11,040 nucleotides of DNA from Actinomycetes bacterium. GTDB lineage: Bacteria > Actinomycetota > Actinomycetes > Actinomycetales > Microbacteriaceae. The stretch's first letter is position 1, and each line of letters opens with the position of its first letter. A program made the position numbers and the translations under genes. Positions 1 through 7,548 of this stretch are shown piece by piece. The DNA lies in assembly GCA_023450335.1 (NCBI GenBank), contig JAEXHA010000135.1, positions 1 through 11,040 on the forward strand. Reading direction: 5' to 3'. The notes under the pieces are model-generated. The model searched no databases and was not told the origin of the DNA. It saw only the letters and a list, made by a program, of their open reading frames with translations.

Positions 1-66
1 CCGCATCGCCGGAGTGATGCCGGCGTGGTCGGCGGTGCGCGTCTGCGCACCAGATCGTGTCCCCAT
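1..66 (-). CDS. Leader ORF A (MGTR...), start of a short upstream ORF, runs off the left edge
   Basis: A short minus-strand ORF begins at the ATG at 66-64 and stays open for 22 codons to the window edge; it starts MGTRSGAQTR. It is not supported by length. Support comes from comparison: the ATG lies in the loop of a hairpin (56-72) that matches the hairpins opening leader ORFs B and C, and all three peptides begin Met-Gly-x-Arg. The sequence TGGGGACACG sits just upstream, as in the other two. By analogy it should end at an ATGA overlap with a main gene left of the window, which cannot be seen. No function is recognised for the peptide; it may act only through being translated. Confidence 0.42.
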   Translation of the reverse strand, partial: MGTRSGAQTRTADHAGITPAMR

Positions 67-176
67 TGCACGTGTCCCCACACATTGTGGGCCCGATCTC
101 CCGGACCCTCCCCACACGTCCCGTCCATTCGACCGTCGGTCACTCCCCAGTGACGATCTGCGTTCGGGACTCTTTA
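1..176 (-). promoter_or_regulatory. Structured 5' leader A with GGGG-loop hairpins
   Basis: Read on the minus strand, this stretch downstream of promoter A holds several hairpins that expose GGGG. They are GTCACT-GGGG-AGTGAC (139-154), GGAC...GTCC around GTGTGGGG (about 105-123), GTGT-GGGG-ACAC (72-83) and CGTG-CAATGGGGA-CACG (56-72). The last is the counterpart of the terminal hairpins of leaders B and C. A competing stem CCCACA/TGTGGG (77-91) would bury one GGGG run, so two folds are possible. Further down are GGTGCGC-AGAC-GCGCACC (34-51) and CGCCGG/CCGGCG (7-25). The structure is seen in the sequence; its action as RNA is inferred. The controlled gene lies beyond the left edge. Confidence 0.5.
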
Positions 177-182
177 CTGCTG

Positions 183-211
183 ACTTTACCCTCGGCGACC
201 CCCGTGAGGAA
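183..211 (-). promoter_or_regulatory. Predicted promoter A: TTCCTC - 17 bp - TAAAGT
   Basis: The minus strand reads TTCCTC (211-206), a 17-bp spacer, then TAAAGT (188-183), predicting a start near 176. The -10 fits the actinobacterial TANNNT pattern, and the -35 resembles the TTYCGT of promoters B and C at the same spacing. The words AAGTCAG follow, as downstream of the -10 in B and C, but here they overlap the -10, so the exact start is less certain than for the other two. Confidence 0.4.
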
Positions 212-230
212 GCGCCCCTTCGATGTGATC

Positions 231-268
231 AGCGTGCCCGCCCCGTGTGGGAATGGAACGGGCACGCT
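231..268. repeat. Perfect 10-bp inverted repeat, possible terminator hairpin
   Basis: AGCGTGCCCG (231-240) pairs perfectly with CGGGCACGCT (259-268) around an 18-nt loop. On the minus strand the loop carries CACACGGGG. It lies downstream of the glycosyltransferase stop and just upstream of promoter A. No T-run follows, so it could be a U-less terminator, a processing site or an upstream part of the leader A system. Confidence 0.4.
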
Positions 269-334
269 GGCCCCGTGGACGGCTCATGCCCTCTGGGGGA
301 GGAGCACGACGACGGCCGATCGGGCGAACCGGCT

Positions 335-357
335 CTCTGCGGCCTGGGGCCGCGGAG
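335..357 (-). terminator. Candidate terminator hairpin after the glycosyltransferase operon
   Basis: On the minus strand CTCCGCGGCC and GGCCGCAGAG pair over 10 positions with one mismatch and a CCA loop, 34-56 nt past the stop codon at 391. There is no following T-run, which is common for high-GC actinobacterial terminators, so the call rests on stem strength and position only. The rest of 189-390 shows nothing convincing as a gene. Confidence 0.35.
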
Positions 358-390
358 GTCGCGCAGACTCGAGCATGAGCCGCCACATCT

Positions 391-1866
391 TCAGGCCGTG
401 GTCTCGCGCGCTGCCTGATGCGACCGGACGGCCGCTTCTGCTGCGTGATCCACGGTGGTCATTCGGCGGATCTCGGCCGTCGAGACGGTGGCCGAGTTAG
501 CGCCTCTGCGGAGCAGATAGTCGTCCAGTTCGTCATCGCTGTGCAGATCCACGTAGCGTCGCCCCGACCCGTCGACCTCGCGGCGCCTGGACATCACCGG
601 GACCGCCGGGACGGCTCGGTGGTGGCCGGTGAGGTCGTCGTACACCCCGACGTACGCCTCGGCCTGGGGGCGCCAGTCGAGTGCGGCTGCGACCCGATTC
701 CGAGCGGCTCGTCCCATCCGCAGGCGGAGGTCGACGTCATCGATCAGGCGCTCCACCCGATCGGCGAGTGCTGCGACATCGCCTGAGGGTGCGTACAGCA
801 CGGTGTCCGCGCCCGATACCCGCGTCTCATCCAGGTCGAAAGCGACCGATGGCAGCGCATACGCCATGTACTCCATGGTCTTGTTCATAGTGGAGACATC
901 ATTCAATGGCGTCTTCAGATCCGGGCCGACACCGATGTCGCCGCGGCTGAGGTATTCCGCCATCTCGGACCGGTCGACTCTTCCGGTGAACGTGACATGG
1001 TCGTGCAGCTTCAGAGCGAGCGCCTGTGCCTTGAGATCCTCCAGGCAATCGCCGAAGCCGAGCAGCGTCGCCGTGACGTTGCGCCGTGCTCGCCGATGGA
1101 CCAGCTCGTCCATCAGATGCAGCACCTGATCCACGCCGTCCTGTGGGCCCATGATGCCGACGTAGACCAGATTCACGGTGTCGATCTGCCGAGGGCTCTC
1201 GGGGTAGATGGGGCGCATCTGCTCGGTGTCCGGGCCGCTGCGCACCACCGTGACGTCGGCTGGAGCGCGTCCGCCCCGAGTGATGGCCTTGGACCGGTAG
1301 GACTCGTTCGTCGAGATCACATGGTCAGCCGCGCGGAAGGAGCGTCGCTCCAACCACAGCAGGGCCCGATATTCCAGCTTCTTCACAAGCCCCTGCGGCT
1401 CACCGAACCGCGACTGGAACAGCTCCGGGTTGAGGTCGTGGTGGTCGTAGACGAACCGCACCCCCGCGATTCGCCACAGCAGCGCCAGAAGCCAGTAGGT
1501 GTCAGGCGGGTTGCAGGCCTGGATCACGTCGAACCGACCGCGTCGGCGCACCTTCAGCGAGAGCAGCGCGGTGCGCACCCAGCTGTAGGTGAACTCCCAG
1601 GCGAATCCGGCGAGTCCGTGTGCCTCGGCCGCCGGGGCGTACTTGTAGATATCGACGCCGTCCAGGTGCTCGAAAGCGCGGTCACCCGGTCCCTTCGGGC
1701 AGATCACGCTCACGCGATAGCCGCGGGTGATGAGCGCCTGGCACTCCAGCCAGACCCTGCGATCGAGCGGAACCGGAAGGTTCTGGACGATGATCAGGAT
1801 GTGCGGGCCCTCCGAGCCCCGTGTGCGTGCTGCGACACGCGTGCCCGGCTTGGTCTGCGAAAACAT
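391..1866 (-). CDS. GT4-family glycosyltransferase, exopolysaccharide assembly
   Basis: This 491-aa protein looks like a GT-B fold, family-4 retaining glycosyltransferase (WbuB-like) that adds a nucleotide-sugar-derived residue to a lipid-linked polysaccharide intermediate at the cytoplasmic membrane face. The N-terminal Rossmann half begins near residue 22 (HILIIVQNLPVPLDRRVW). The C-terminal half starts near residue 232 (LVYVGIMGPQDGVDQVL). A nucleotide-sugar site with DETRVSGADT follows YMAYALPSVAFDL. The last ~80 residues, from about LTGHHRAV, are polar and go beyond the usual GT4 end. The ATG directly follows the TGA of the upstream sugar transferase, with AAGGGGG as ribosome-binding site, so the two genes are translationally linked. 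Sugar donor and acceptor cannot be told from sequence. The family call is firm and the polysaccharide role comes from context. Confidence 0.88.
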   Translation of the reverse strand: MFSQTKPGTRVAARTRGSEGPHILIIVQNLPVPLDRRVWLECQALITRGYRVSVICPKGPGDRAFEHLDGVDIYKYAPAAEAHGLAGFAWEFTYSWVRTALLSLKVRRRGRFDVIQACNPPDTYWLLALLWRIAGVRFVYDHHDLNPELFQSRFGEPQGLVKKLEYRALLWLERRSFRAADHVISTNESYRSKAITRGGRAPADVTVVRSGPDTEQMRPIYPESPRQIDTVNLVYVGIMGPQDGVDQVLHLMDELVHRRARRNVTATLLGFGDCLEDLKAQALALKLHDHVTFTGRVDRSEMAEYLSRGDIGVGPDLKTPLNDVSTMNKTMEYMAYALPSVAFDLDETRVSGADTVLYAPSGDVAALADRVERLIDDVDLRLRMGRAARNRVAAALDWRPQAEAYVGVYDDLTGHHRAVPAVPVMSRRREVDGSGRRYVDLHSDDELDDYLLRRGANSATVSTAEIRRMTTVDHAAEAAVRSHQAARETTA

Positions 1867-3369
1867 TCAGTACGCCCCCTTCGGCTGAACCATCACCGCG
1901 GCGGTGCGCGCGATGATGCCGAGGTCGGTGCCCACCGACCAGTTCTCGACGTAGTGCAGGTCGAGCCGTACGCTCTCGTCCCACGAGAGGTCGCTGCGGC
2001 CGCTGATCTGCCACAGCCCTGTGATGCCGGGCTGTACATACAACCGGCGGTACACCTGGCCGTCATAGCCGTTCACCTCGCTGGGCAGCGGTGGCCGCGG
2101 CCCCACGACGCTCATGTCGCCGCGGAGCACGTTCCAGAACTGCGGCAGCTCATCGAGGGAGAATTTGCGCAGTACAGCACCGACCCGGGTGACGCGGGGA
2201 TCGTTCTTCATCTTGAAAAGGAGCCCGGCGCCCTCGTTCTGCCCTTCGAGCAACGCTCGATCCGCTTCGGCGGTGGCCGTCATAGTCCGGAATTTGAGGA
2301 TGTTGAATTCGCGCCCGTCACGCCCGACCCGCCGCTGCTTGAAGAACACGCCCCCCGGTGTGTCCATCGAGATCAGCAAGGCGATGATCGGAGTGATCAC
2401 CGCGATCGGGACGAGCGCGACGAGCGCGACGACCACATCGAGCACGCGCTTGGTGCGCATGGTCGACCGGTCGAACCTGGGGAGACTCACATGCGTGAGT
2501 GCAAGCCCGTTCGTACGCTCGAAACCGATGCGAGAACGGGCGACATCCGCCAGGCGGGTCGCGAGGATGAGATCGGTGGCGGCGCCTTCCAGGCTCCAGC
2601 TGAGCTTGCGCACGTAGTCGGGGTCATCGGCGCCGCCGGCGACGATGACCGTCTCGATGCACATCCGACGTGCCAGGTCCGCCACGCCGTCGGGCGCCTC
2701 GATCACCGGGTACGTGGCGCCGTCGACGTCGAGCGTGCCGGTCTCGGAGGCAGGAACCACGGCCCCCATCACGTTGTGCGAGAACCGTGGGTCGGTGCTC
2801 AGCGAGCGCAGGACGTGCGTAGCGCTGTCGCGATCGCCCACGACCAGTGTCCGCGGGGCGAGCGCGTGCGTCGTGCGATGCCGCGATGCCCAGGTATGAC
2901 GCGCTGCATGCGCGATCACCAGAGCCGCCACACCCACAGGGACCGTGACGGCGATGTTGGGCGGCAGGACGATCCAGCCCGTCACGCCCTCTACGAGCGC
3001 CAGCGCCGCCACGCCGATCACGGCCGAGTGCGCGATGGGCACAAGCGCGAGCCGCTCCCCGCTACCACGGCGGTACGCGCTGCCGCGCAACAGTACGAGT
3101 GACGCCGCCCAAGCGAATGACACGACGACGGCGGCGACCACTGCCGTCAGCGCAGGGCCGGGTACCGCGATCACCGACGTCGCCTCGGTGGTGATCGTGT
3201 GTACGACAGCGGTCGCCGCCGCGGTCAGCGCGATGATGACGGTGTCGGCCACCGTGGTGCCCACGCGGTGCCTGCGCACCTGGGTCAGCCGCTTCTCCAG
3301 AATCGGCATGACGCGCGGAGCGCCCACGGTGCCGAGCACCTCGTCCACGGGCATCATCGAGGTGCTCAT
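1867..3369 (-). CDS. Polyprenyl-phosphate sugar-1-phosphate transferase (exopolysaccharide initiating enzyme)
   Basis: This 500-aa membrane enzyme should start polysaccharide synthesis by moving a sugar-1-phosphate from a nucleotide sugar to undecaprenyl phosphate. Hydrophobic segments lie near residues 38-58, 72-95, 108-128 and 135-155. A soluble CoA-binding-like domain (about 170-290) follows, then a fifth hydrophobic stretch (about 308-335) opening the bacterial sugar transferase domain. Hallmarks there include FFKQRRVGRDG, ILKFRTM near 357-363, KFSLDELPQFWNVLRGDMS, VGPRPPLP and PGITGLWQISGRS. The start at 3369 has GAGGTG five bases upstream. A longer frame reaches 3549, but those 60 extra residues are low-complexity and lie in leader B. 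The start overlaps the stop of leader ORF B as ATGA. It resembles the WbaP/CpsE/WcaJ type; the sugar is unknown. Confidence 0.9.
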   Translation of the reverse strand: MSTSMMPVDEVLGTVGAPRVMPILEKRLTQVRRHRVGTTVADTVIIALTAAATAVVHTITTEATSVIAVPGPALTAVVAAVVVSFAWAASLVLLRGSAYRRGSGERLALVPIAHSAVIGVAALALVEGVTGWIVLPPNIAVTVPVGVAALVIAHAARHTWASRHRTTHALAPRTLVVGDRDSATHVLRSLSTDPRFSHNVMGAVVPASETGTLDVDGATYPVIEAPDGVADLARRMCIETVIVAGGADDPDYVRKLSWSLEGAATDLILATRLADVARSRIGFERTNGLALTHVSLPRFDRSTMRTKRVLDVVVALVALVPIAVITPIIALLISMDTPGGVFFKQRRVGRDGREFNILKFRTMTATAEADRALLEGQNEGAGLLFKMKNDPRVTRVGAVLRKFSLDELPQFWNVLRGDMSVVGPRPPLPSEVNGYDGQVYRRLYVQPGITGLWQISGRSDLSWDESVRLDLHYVENWSVGTDLGIIARTAAVMVQPKGAY

Positions 3370-3473
3370 CGCGGCACCTCGCTGCATAGCGTTGCGCCGA
3401 CGCGTGCCGGCACCGCGATGGTCGAATCGGCGACGGCGCAAGCGCACCCGGCCGCCAAGAAGCGTCCCCCCAT
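3366..3473 (-). CDS. Leader ORF B (MGGR..., 35 aa) coupled to the sugar transferase gene
   Basis: This 36-codon ORF begins MGGRFLAAGC, ends SEVPR, and its TGA overlaps the ATG of the sugar transferase gene in ATGA. Its ATG sits in the loop of hairpin CGTTC-ATGGGG-GGACG (3463-3478). TTGGGGACACGTTC precedes it and may serve as a weak ribosome-binding site. Leader ORF C has the same arrangement, a similar start (MGER), nearly the same length and a similar end (KSVPS). The peptides differ strongly in between, which suggests that the ends and the act of translation matter more than the product. Part of the end similarity may reflect the embedded ribosome-binding site of the next gene. Function unknown; translation is predicted. 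Confidence 0.5.
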   Translation of the reverse strand: MGGRFLAAGCACAVADSTIAVPARVGATLCSEVPR

Positions 3474-3643
3474 GAACGTGTCCCCAATATCCCCAAGTGG
3501 CGAGCCCCAAGCTCGCGTTTCCCCAAAGCGGACCGGGTCCGCTCCCCAACGGTCAGAACCTCCGAATCGATTCCCACATCGATCGGATCCGGTTCGAGAG
3601 CGCCGACCCCTCGGCGCTCCCACCACCTCGCGGCGGCTGACTT
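3370..3643 (-). promoter_or_regulatory. Structured 5' leader B with GGGG-loop hairpins, before the exopolysaccharide operon
   Basis: From the predicted start near 3643 the minus strand shows, in order: a perfect 9-bp hairpin GAGCGCCGA / TCGGCGCTC with a GGGG loop (3598-3619); a bulged hairpin with loop GTGGGA (3562-3586); TGACCGTTGGGGA (around 3543-3555); hairpin GCGGAC/GTCCGC (3528-3542); TTTGGGGAAA (3518-3527); GCGAGC-TTGGG-GCTCGC (3500-3516); TTGGGGATATTGGGGAC (about 3481-3497); and hairpin CGTTC-ATGGGG-GGACG (3463-3478), which opens leader ORF B. Six runs of at least four G occur between 3547 and 3466. The same order of elements (TCTGAC, GT.GGGGA, GCGGAC stem, terminal ATGGGG hairpin) recurs in leader C. 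Structure and conservation are seen; RNA-level regulation is inferred. Confidence 0.6.
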
Positions 3644-3649
3644 GGCACG

Positions 3650-3678
3650 AGTATGGCACAGCCCTGTTGCGAACGGAA
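3650..3678 (-). promoter_or_regulatory. Promoter B: TTCCGT - 17 bp - CATACT with extended -10 TGC
   Basis: The minus strand has TTCCGT (3678-3673), a 17-bp spacer, TGC directly before CATACT (3655-3650), and a predicted start near 3643. The surrounding 26 bp (3637-3662) match 23 of 26 positions in the block at 7382-7407 upstream of leader C, down to the following CCAAGTCAG. Such conservation in otherwise unlike intergenic DNA supports a shared promoter or operator. Confidence 0.6.
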
Positions 3679-3794
3679 GACCCGTTTCGCCGCGTGTCGG
3701 GCGCGGAATGACGGCGCGTTGATGTGGCCAGATTCTCAGCAGTTGCGGGTAAAATCGTTGTCGTCCGCGCGAATTCCCAGCTGCCCCCCAAGCG

Positions 3795-3889
3795 GCGTTC
3801 GGAGGTTGGCCGTCCCCAACGGTTCTCCGAGGACGCGTGGATAGGGCCCTCACGAGTCGACCGTCCCCAACGGCTCCTCCTGAGGGCCC
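3795..3889. repeat. Two tandem nested inverted-repeat modules with CCGT-TGGGG-ACGG core
   Basis: Two modules lie side by side. Module 1 (3795-3836) has outer arms GCGT.T.CGGAG / CTCCG.A..ACGC. Module 2 (3844-3889) has perfect 9-bp outer arms GGGCCCTCA / TGAGGGCCC. Each encloses the same 13-bp core, minus-strand CCGTTGGGGACGG (3810-3822 and 3861-3873), which can form a 4-bp hairpin. In module 1 an alternative stem GTTGG/CCAAC (3805-3820) competes with the core. They share the GGGG theme of the leaders but lie upstream of promoter B, so either an earlier minus-strand promoter exists or they act as DNA sites or in a plus-strand glmS leader. Module 2 is followed on the plus strand by CCTCTGTTTT, which could act as an attenuator there. 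The rest of 3679-3963 shows no gene. Confidence 0.5.
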
Positions 3890-3963
3890 GCCTCTGTTTT
3901 GGGGCCGTGGATGCCGGAGGTGGGCTGCAGGGTTTGTCAGGACGCCGTGCAAATATGGCCGCT

Positions 3964-3969
3964 TACGAT
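3964..3969 (+). promoter_or_regulatory. Probable -10 element of a leaderless glmS transcript (TACGAT)
   Basis: TACGAT fits TANNNT and ends seven bases before the glmS ATG, so transcription would begin at or next to the start codon. No ribosome-binding site is visible before 3977, in line with a leaderless message. The tsaB start has the same geometry. No good -35 is seen at 17-18 bp; TTGTCA at 3934-3939 is 24 bp away. Confidence 0.4.
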
Positions 3970-3976
3970 TGGCGTC

Positions 3977-5813
<1,837 letters not shown>

Positions 5814-5827
<14 letters not shown>

Positions 5828-7115
5828 GCCAGGCGCCATCCGGCTCGATGAGCCGGATGTAGCCGTCGTCGTCCACGGTGGCGGCGTCTGCGGTGTGCAG
5901 CACCCGGCCGCGCATGGTGCGGGCGGTGGTGATCTCGTCGTTCAGGTACCCCGGCGAGATGTTGCCTCCGGTCGCCTGCACCTGGCCGGGCTGACCGGGC
6001 TGGACGTCGGCGCCACCGGCATCCACCACCCGCAGTCGCACGCCCGGCAGGCCGCGACCGACTGATCCGCGGTGTGTGCGGCGGATCTCGGGCGTCAGGC
6101 ATGCCAGGCCCGCGACTGCTTCGGGACGCGCGTACAGCGTGAACAGCCGGGCAGACGGATGCGAGCGCGCCAGTTCGTCCTCGATCGTCACCGGCAGCGT
6201 GCCACCCGTCTGCTGCAGCAGACGCAGCTGCGGCAGACGCCGCCACGTGAACGAGCTGTTCGCCACGAGCGCCCGGAACGCCGTCGTGTCACCGGCGAAC
6301 CCGGTGCAGTTGAACCGCTCGAGCGCATCGACGACTGATTCTGGCACCGCTGCCGATGCGTGGTGGACCAGCGCGGCACCGATGCGCAGATGGGTGTGGA
6401 GCTGCGAGCCGCCGATGCTGGTGCTGAGCGGCACCGCCATCAGGCTGCGATCGGACCCCTCGAGGAACAGGCAGTCGAGCATCGACTGGGTGCCCGCGCG
6501 GATATTGTCGTGCGTGATGCGCACGACGCGCAACGCGTCGGCAGGGTGCGCAGTGACCAGATAGACCGCGTCGGCGCCGGCGCGCACGGGAGCGGCGGGC
6601 AGGGTCTCAGCCGGTGCCGCATCCCATCCCTCGCCCAGTGTGGCCTCGCTCACCGTCGGTACGGCGGCCAGGTCGGTCGGCCAGCGCTGACCGTGCCCGA
6701 TCGCTGCGCCCCGGCATCCACACCACTGCGCCCGCCGCCACGCCTCGACCGGCGGGTGCGACGCCGACAGCGGCACCGCGATCATGCCGGCGCTCAGGAT
6801 GCCGAGGTAGGCCGCCAGCCAGAACAGGCCGTTGCGCGCGTAGAGCGCGACCGGCGCCCCGGGCTCCAGGCCCCTTGCACGAAGGTCGTCGGCGATCACC
6901 GTCGCGGCGCCGCGCACGTGGGCGAAGCTGTAGCGACGGTGGCCGTCGATCCAGGCGGTCGCGGAGCCGCGCGCGGCCTCCGTGAGGTATTCGACGACGT
7001 TCCATTCCGCAGCCTCGGCACCGTGGCCGGCGACGAGATGCGCCCTGTCCTCGTCGCGCAACTCGATGGTCGCGGGCGACAGCTCGTCGACCGCGGGCGA
7101 CAGTGCGATGGTCAT
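5814..7115 (-). CDS. ANL-superfamily (AMP-binding-like) protein, C-terminally shortened, motifs degenerate
   Basis: The 433-aa protein resembles fatty-acyl-CoA ligases and other adenylating enzymes. Family features are the early region GHRRYSFAHV (59-68), VALYARNGLFWLAAYLGILSAG (89-110), THDNI (201-205), PGVRLRVVD (357-365), GNISPGYLND (384-393) and DDDGYIRL (415-422). Key catalytic parts are eroded. The phosphate-binding A3 loop, usually TSGTTGxPKG, reads LVTAHPADALR (187-197); the YGxTE motif reads LYARPEA; TGD reads TAD. The protein stops right after GYIRLIEPDGAWPIRP, so the mobile C-terminal domain with the catalytic lysine is missing; family members usually have 500-550 residues. It is therefore probably not a normal ligase. 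An internal frameshift is unlikely because the frame is clean. It follows leader ORF C by an ATGA overlap and has only a weak GAAGAG ribosome-binding site. Confidence 0.75.
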
Positions 7116-7222
7116 GACGGCACACTCTTCGGCACGATGACGCGTCGGCTGTGATGGCGCACGGCCACGATGATGCGATCACCGCGCCGGTGCGCGGCCG
7201 CGATGATGATGCGTTCCCCCAT
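7112..7222 (-). CDS. Leader ORF C (MGER..., 36 aa) coupled to the ANL-like gene
   Basis: This 37-codon ORF begins MGERIIIAAA, is rich in Ile/Val and Arg/His (RIIVAVRHHSRRVIV), and ends KSVPS. Its TGA overlaps the ATG of the ANL-like gene as ATGA. The start codon is in the loop of hairpin CGTTCATGGGGGAACG (7212-7227), with TTGGGGACC just upstream. Leader ORF B has the same layout at the sugar transferase gene. The isoleucine-rich stretch raises the idea of amino-acid-sensing attenuation, but ORF B lacks it, so a shared amino-acid signal is unlikely. Function unknown; translation is predicted from position and conservation. Confidence 0.5.
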   Translation of the reverse strand: MGERIIIAAAHRRGDRIIVAVRHHSRRVIVPKSVPS

Positions 7223-7388
7223 GAACGGTCCCCAATGTTCGCCGCGGCTGCGCCGCACGCCGCGTCCCCATGAACTGCGGACTCCCCAGTCCGCTTTCCC
7301 CACGTCAGAGCCCCGGCCGAGTCCCACGTCGACCGGATGATGCGCCGTGCTGCCGTTGCCGGCAGTGGTGCCCCCAAGGCCCTGACTT
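7116..7388 (-). promoter_or_regulatory. Structured 5' leader C with GGGG-loop hairpins, before the ANL-like gene
   Basis: From the predicted start near 7388 the minus strand shows stem CCCAAG/CTTGGG (7373-7391); CTGCCG-GCAA-CGGCAG with a GNRA-type loop (7350-7365); TCTGACGTGGGGAAA (7295-7309); a perfect 7-bp hairpin GCGGACTGGGGAGTCCGC (7277-7294); TTCATGGGGACGCGG (7260-7274); GCGGC-GCA-GCCGC (7244-7256); and TTGGGGACC followed by hairpin CGTTCATGGGGGAACG (7212-7227). An alternative stem GAAC/GTTC (7223-7226 with 7237-7240) displays TTGGGG and excludes the terminal hairpin, so a two-state switch is possible. Predicted length (273 nt) equals that of leader B within one base. The remaining gap up to the arsR operator holds only promoter C. 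Confidence 0.6.
7179..7271 (-). CDS. Possible nested leader ORF in leader C (MGTR..., 30 aa)
   Basis: A second TTCATGGGG copy at 7274-7266 opens another reading frame that also starts Met-Gly-Thr-Arg, as in leader A. It runs 30 codons in a different frame from leader ORF C, passes over that ORF's start hairpin and stops inside it. If translated, ribosomes would unwind the terminal hairpin. It may instead be only a degenerate copy of the element. Confidence 0.22.
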   Translation of the reverse strand: MGTRRAAQPRRTLGTVHGGTHHHRGRAPAR

Positions 7389-7394
7389 GGGCCG

Positions 7395-7423
7395 AGTATC
7401 GCACAGCGTGGGCGTCGACGAAA
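7395..7423 (-). promoter_or_regulatory. Promoter C: TTTCGT - 17 bp - GATACT with extended -10 TGC
   Basis: The minus strand has TTTCGT (7423-7418), 17 bp, TGC directly before GATACT (7400-7395), and a predicted start near 7388. It is the twin of promoter B: 23 of 26 positions agree between 7382-7407 and 3637-3662, and the hexamers and spacing agree too. It drives leader C and the ANL-like gene, away from the arsR gene. Confidence 0.6.
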
Positions 7424-7527
7424 GGGGTCGATGCATCGGTTCTGCGCCGCCGCCTCCGGTCCGAGCCGCGACGTCCGGTCCGTGCCGATGCGTGCGGTCT
7501 GCGCCGCGGATGGGATAGGCGTTGTGT

Positions 7528-7547
7528 ATATAAGTGAAGACTTATAT
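7528..7547 (+). promoter_or_regulatory. Palindromic operator/promoter of the ArsR-type gene
   Basis: ATATAAGT-GAAG-ACTTATAT is a perfect 8-bp inverted repeat in an AT-rich island of otherwise GC-rich DNA, ending one base before the ATG at 7549. TATAAG/TATATT sequences inside it could be the -10. ArsR-family dimers bind such 8-4-8 palindromes, so autoregulation is likely. It also leaves almost no room for a ribosome-binding site. Confidence 0.65.
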
Positions 7548-7548
7548 T

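Noticed and set aside
14..500. Plus-strand ORFs at the left end
   Set aside because: No ribosome-binding sites or family signatures, and they cross the minus-strand leader A and the glycosyltransferase 3' end.
997..3102. 701-codon open frame on the plus strand
   Set aside because: It is opposite the two exopolysaccharide genes, which have full family signatures; its composition is the usual antisense pattern.
3370..3549. Longer N-terminus for the sugar transferase (start at 3549)
   Set aside because: The extra 60 residues are translated from the repeat-rich leader and fit no domain; the start at 3369 has a good ribosome-binding site and the conserved ATGA overlap.
3598..3619. Leader hairpins as classical CsrA (ANGGA) sites
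   Set aside because: What is constant in the loops is GGGG; the closing pair is sometimes A-T instead of T-A, so a GGA core is not kept. A CsrA-like protein is not excluded.
3750..3755. TAAAAT as a plus-strand -10 for a long glmS leader
   Set aside because: The hexamer is good but nothing like a -35 lies 16-19 bp upstream; kept only as a possibility in reading the inverted-repeat modules.
3465..3870. TTGGGG repeats as a CRISPR array
   Set aside because: The motif is short, the spacing irregular, and the intervening DNA forms hairpins rather than unique equal-length spacers.
3679..3976. glmS ribozyme/riboswitch upstream of glmS
   Set aside because: No glmS ribozyme core is recognisable, and that element is mainly known from Firmicutes; the start also appears leaderless.
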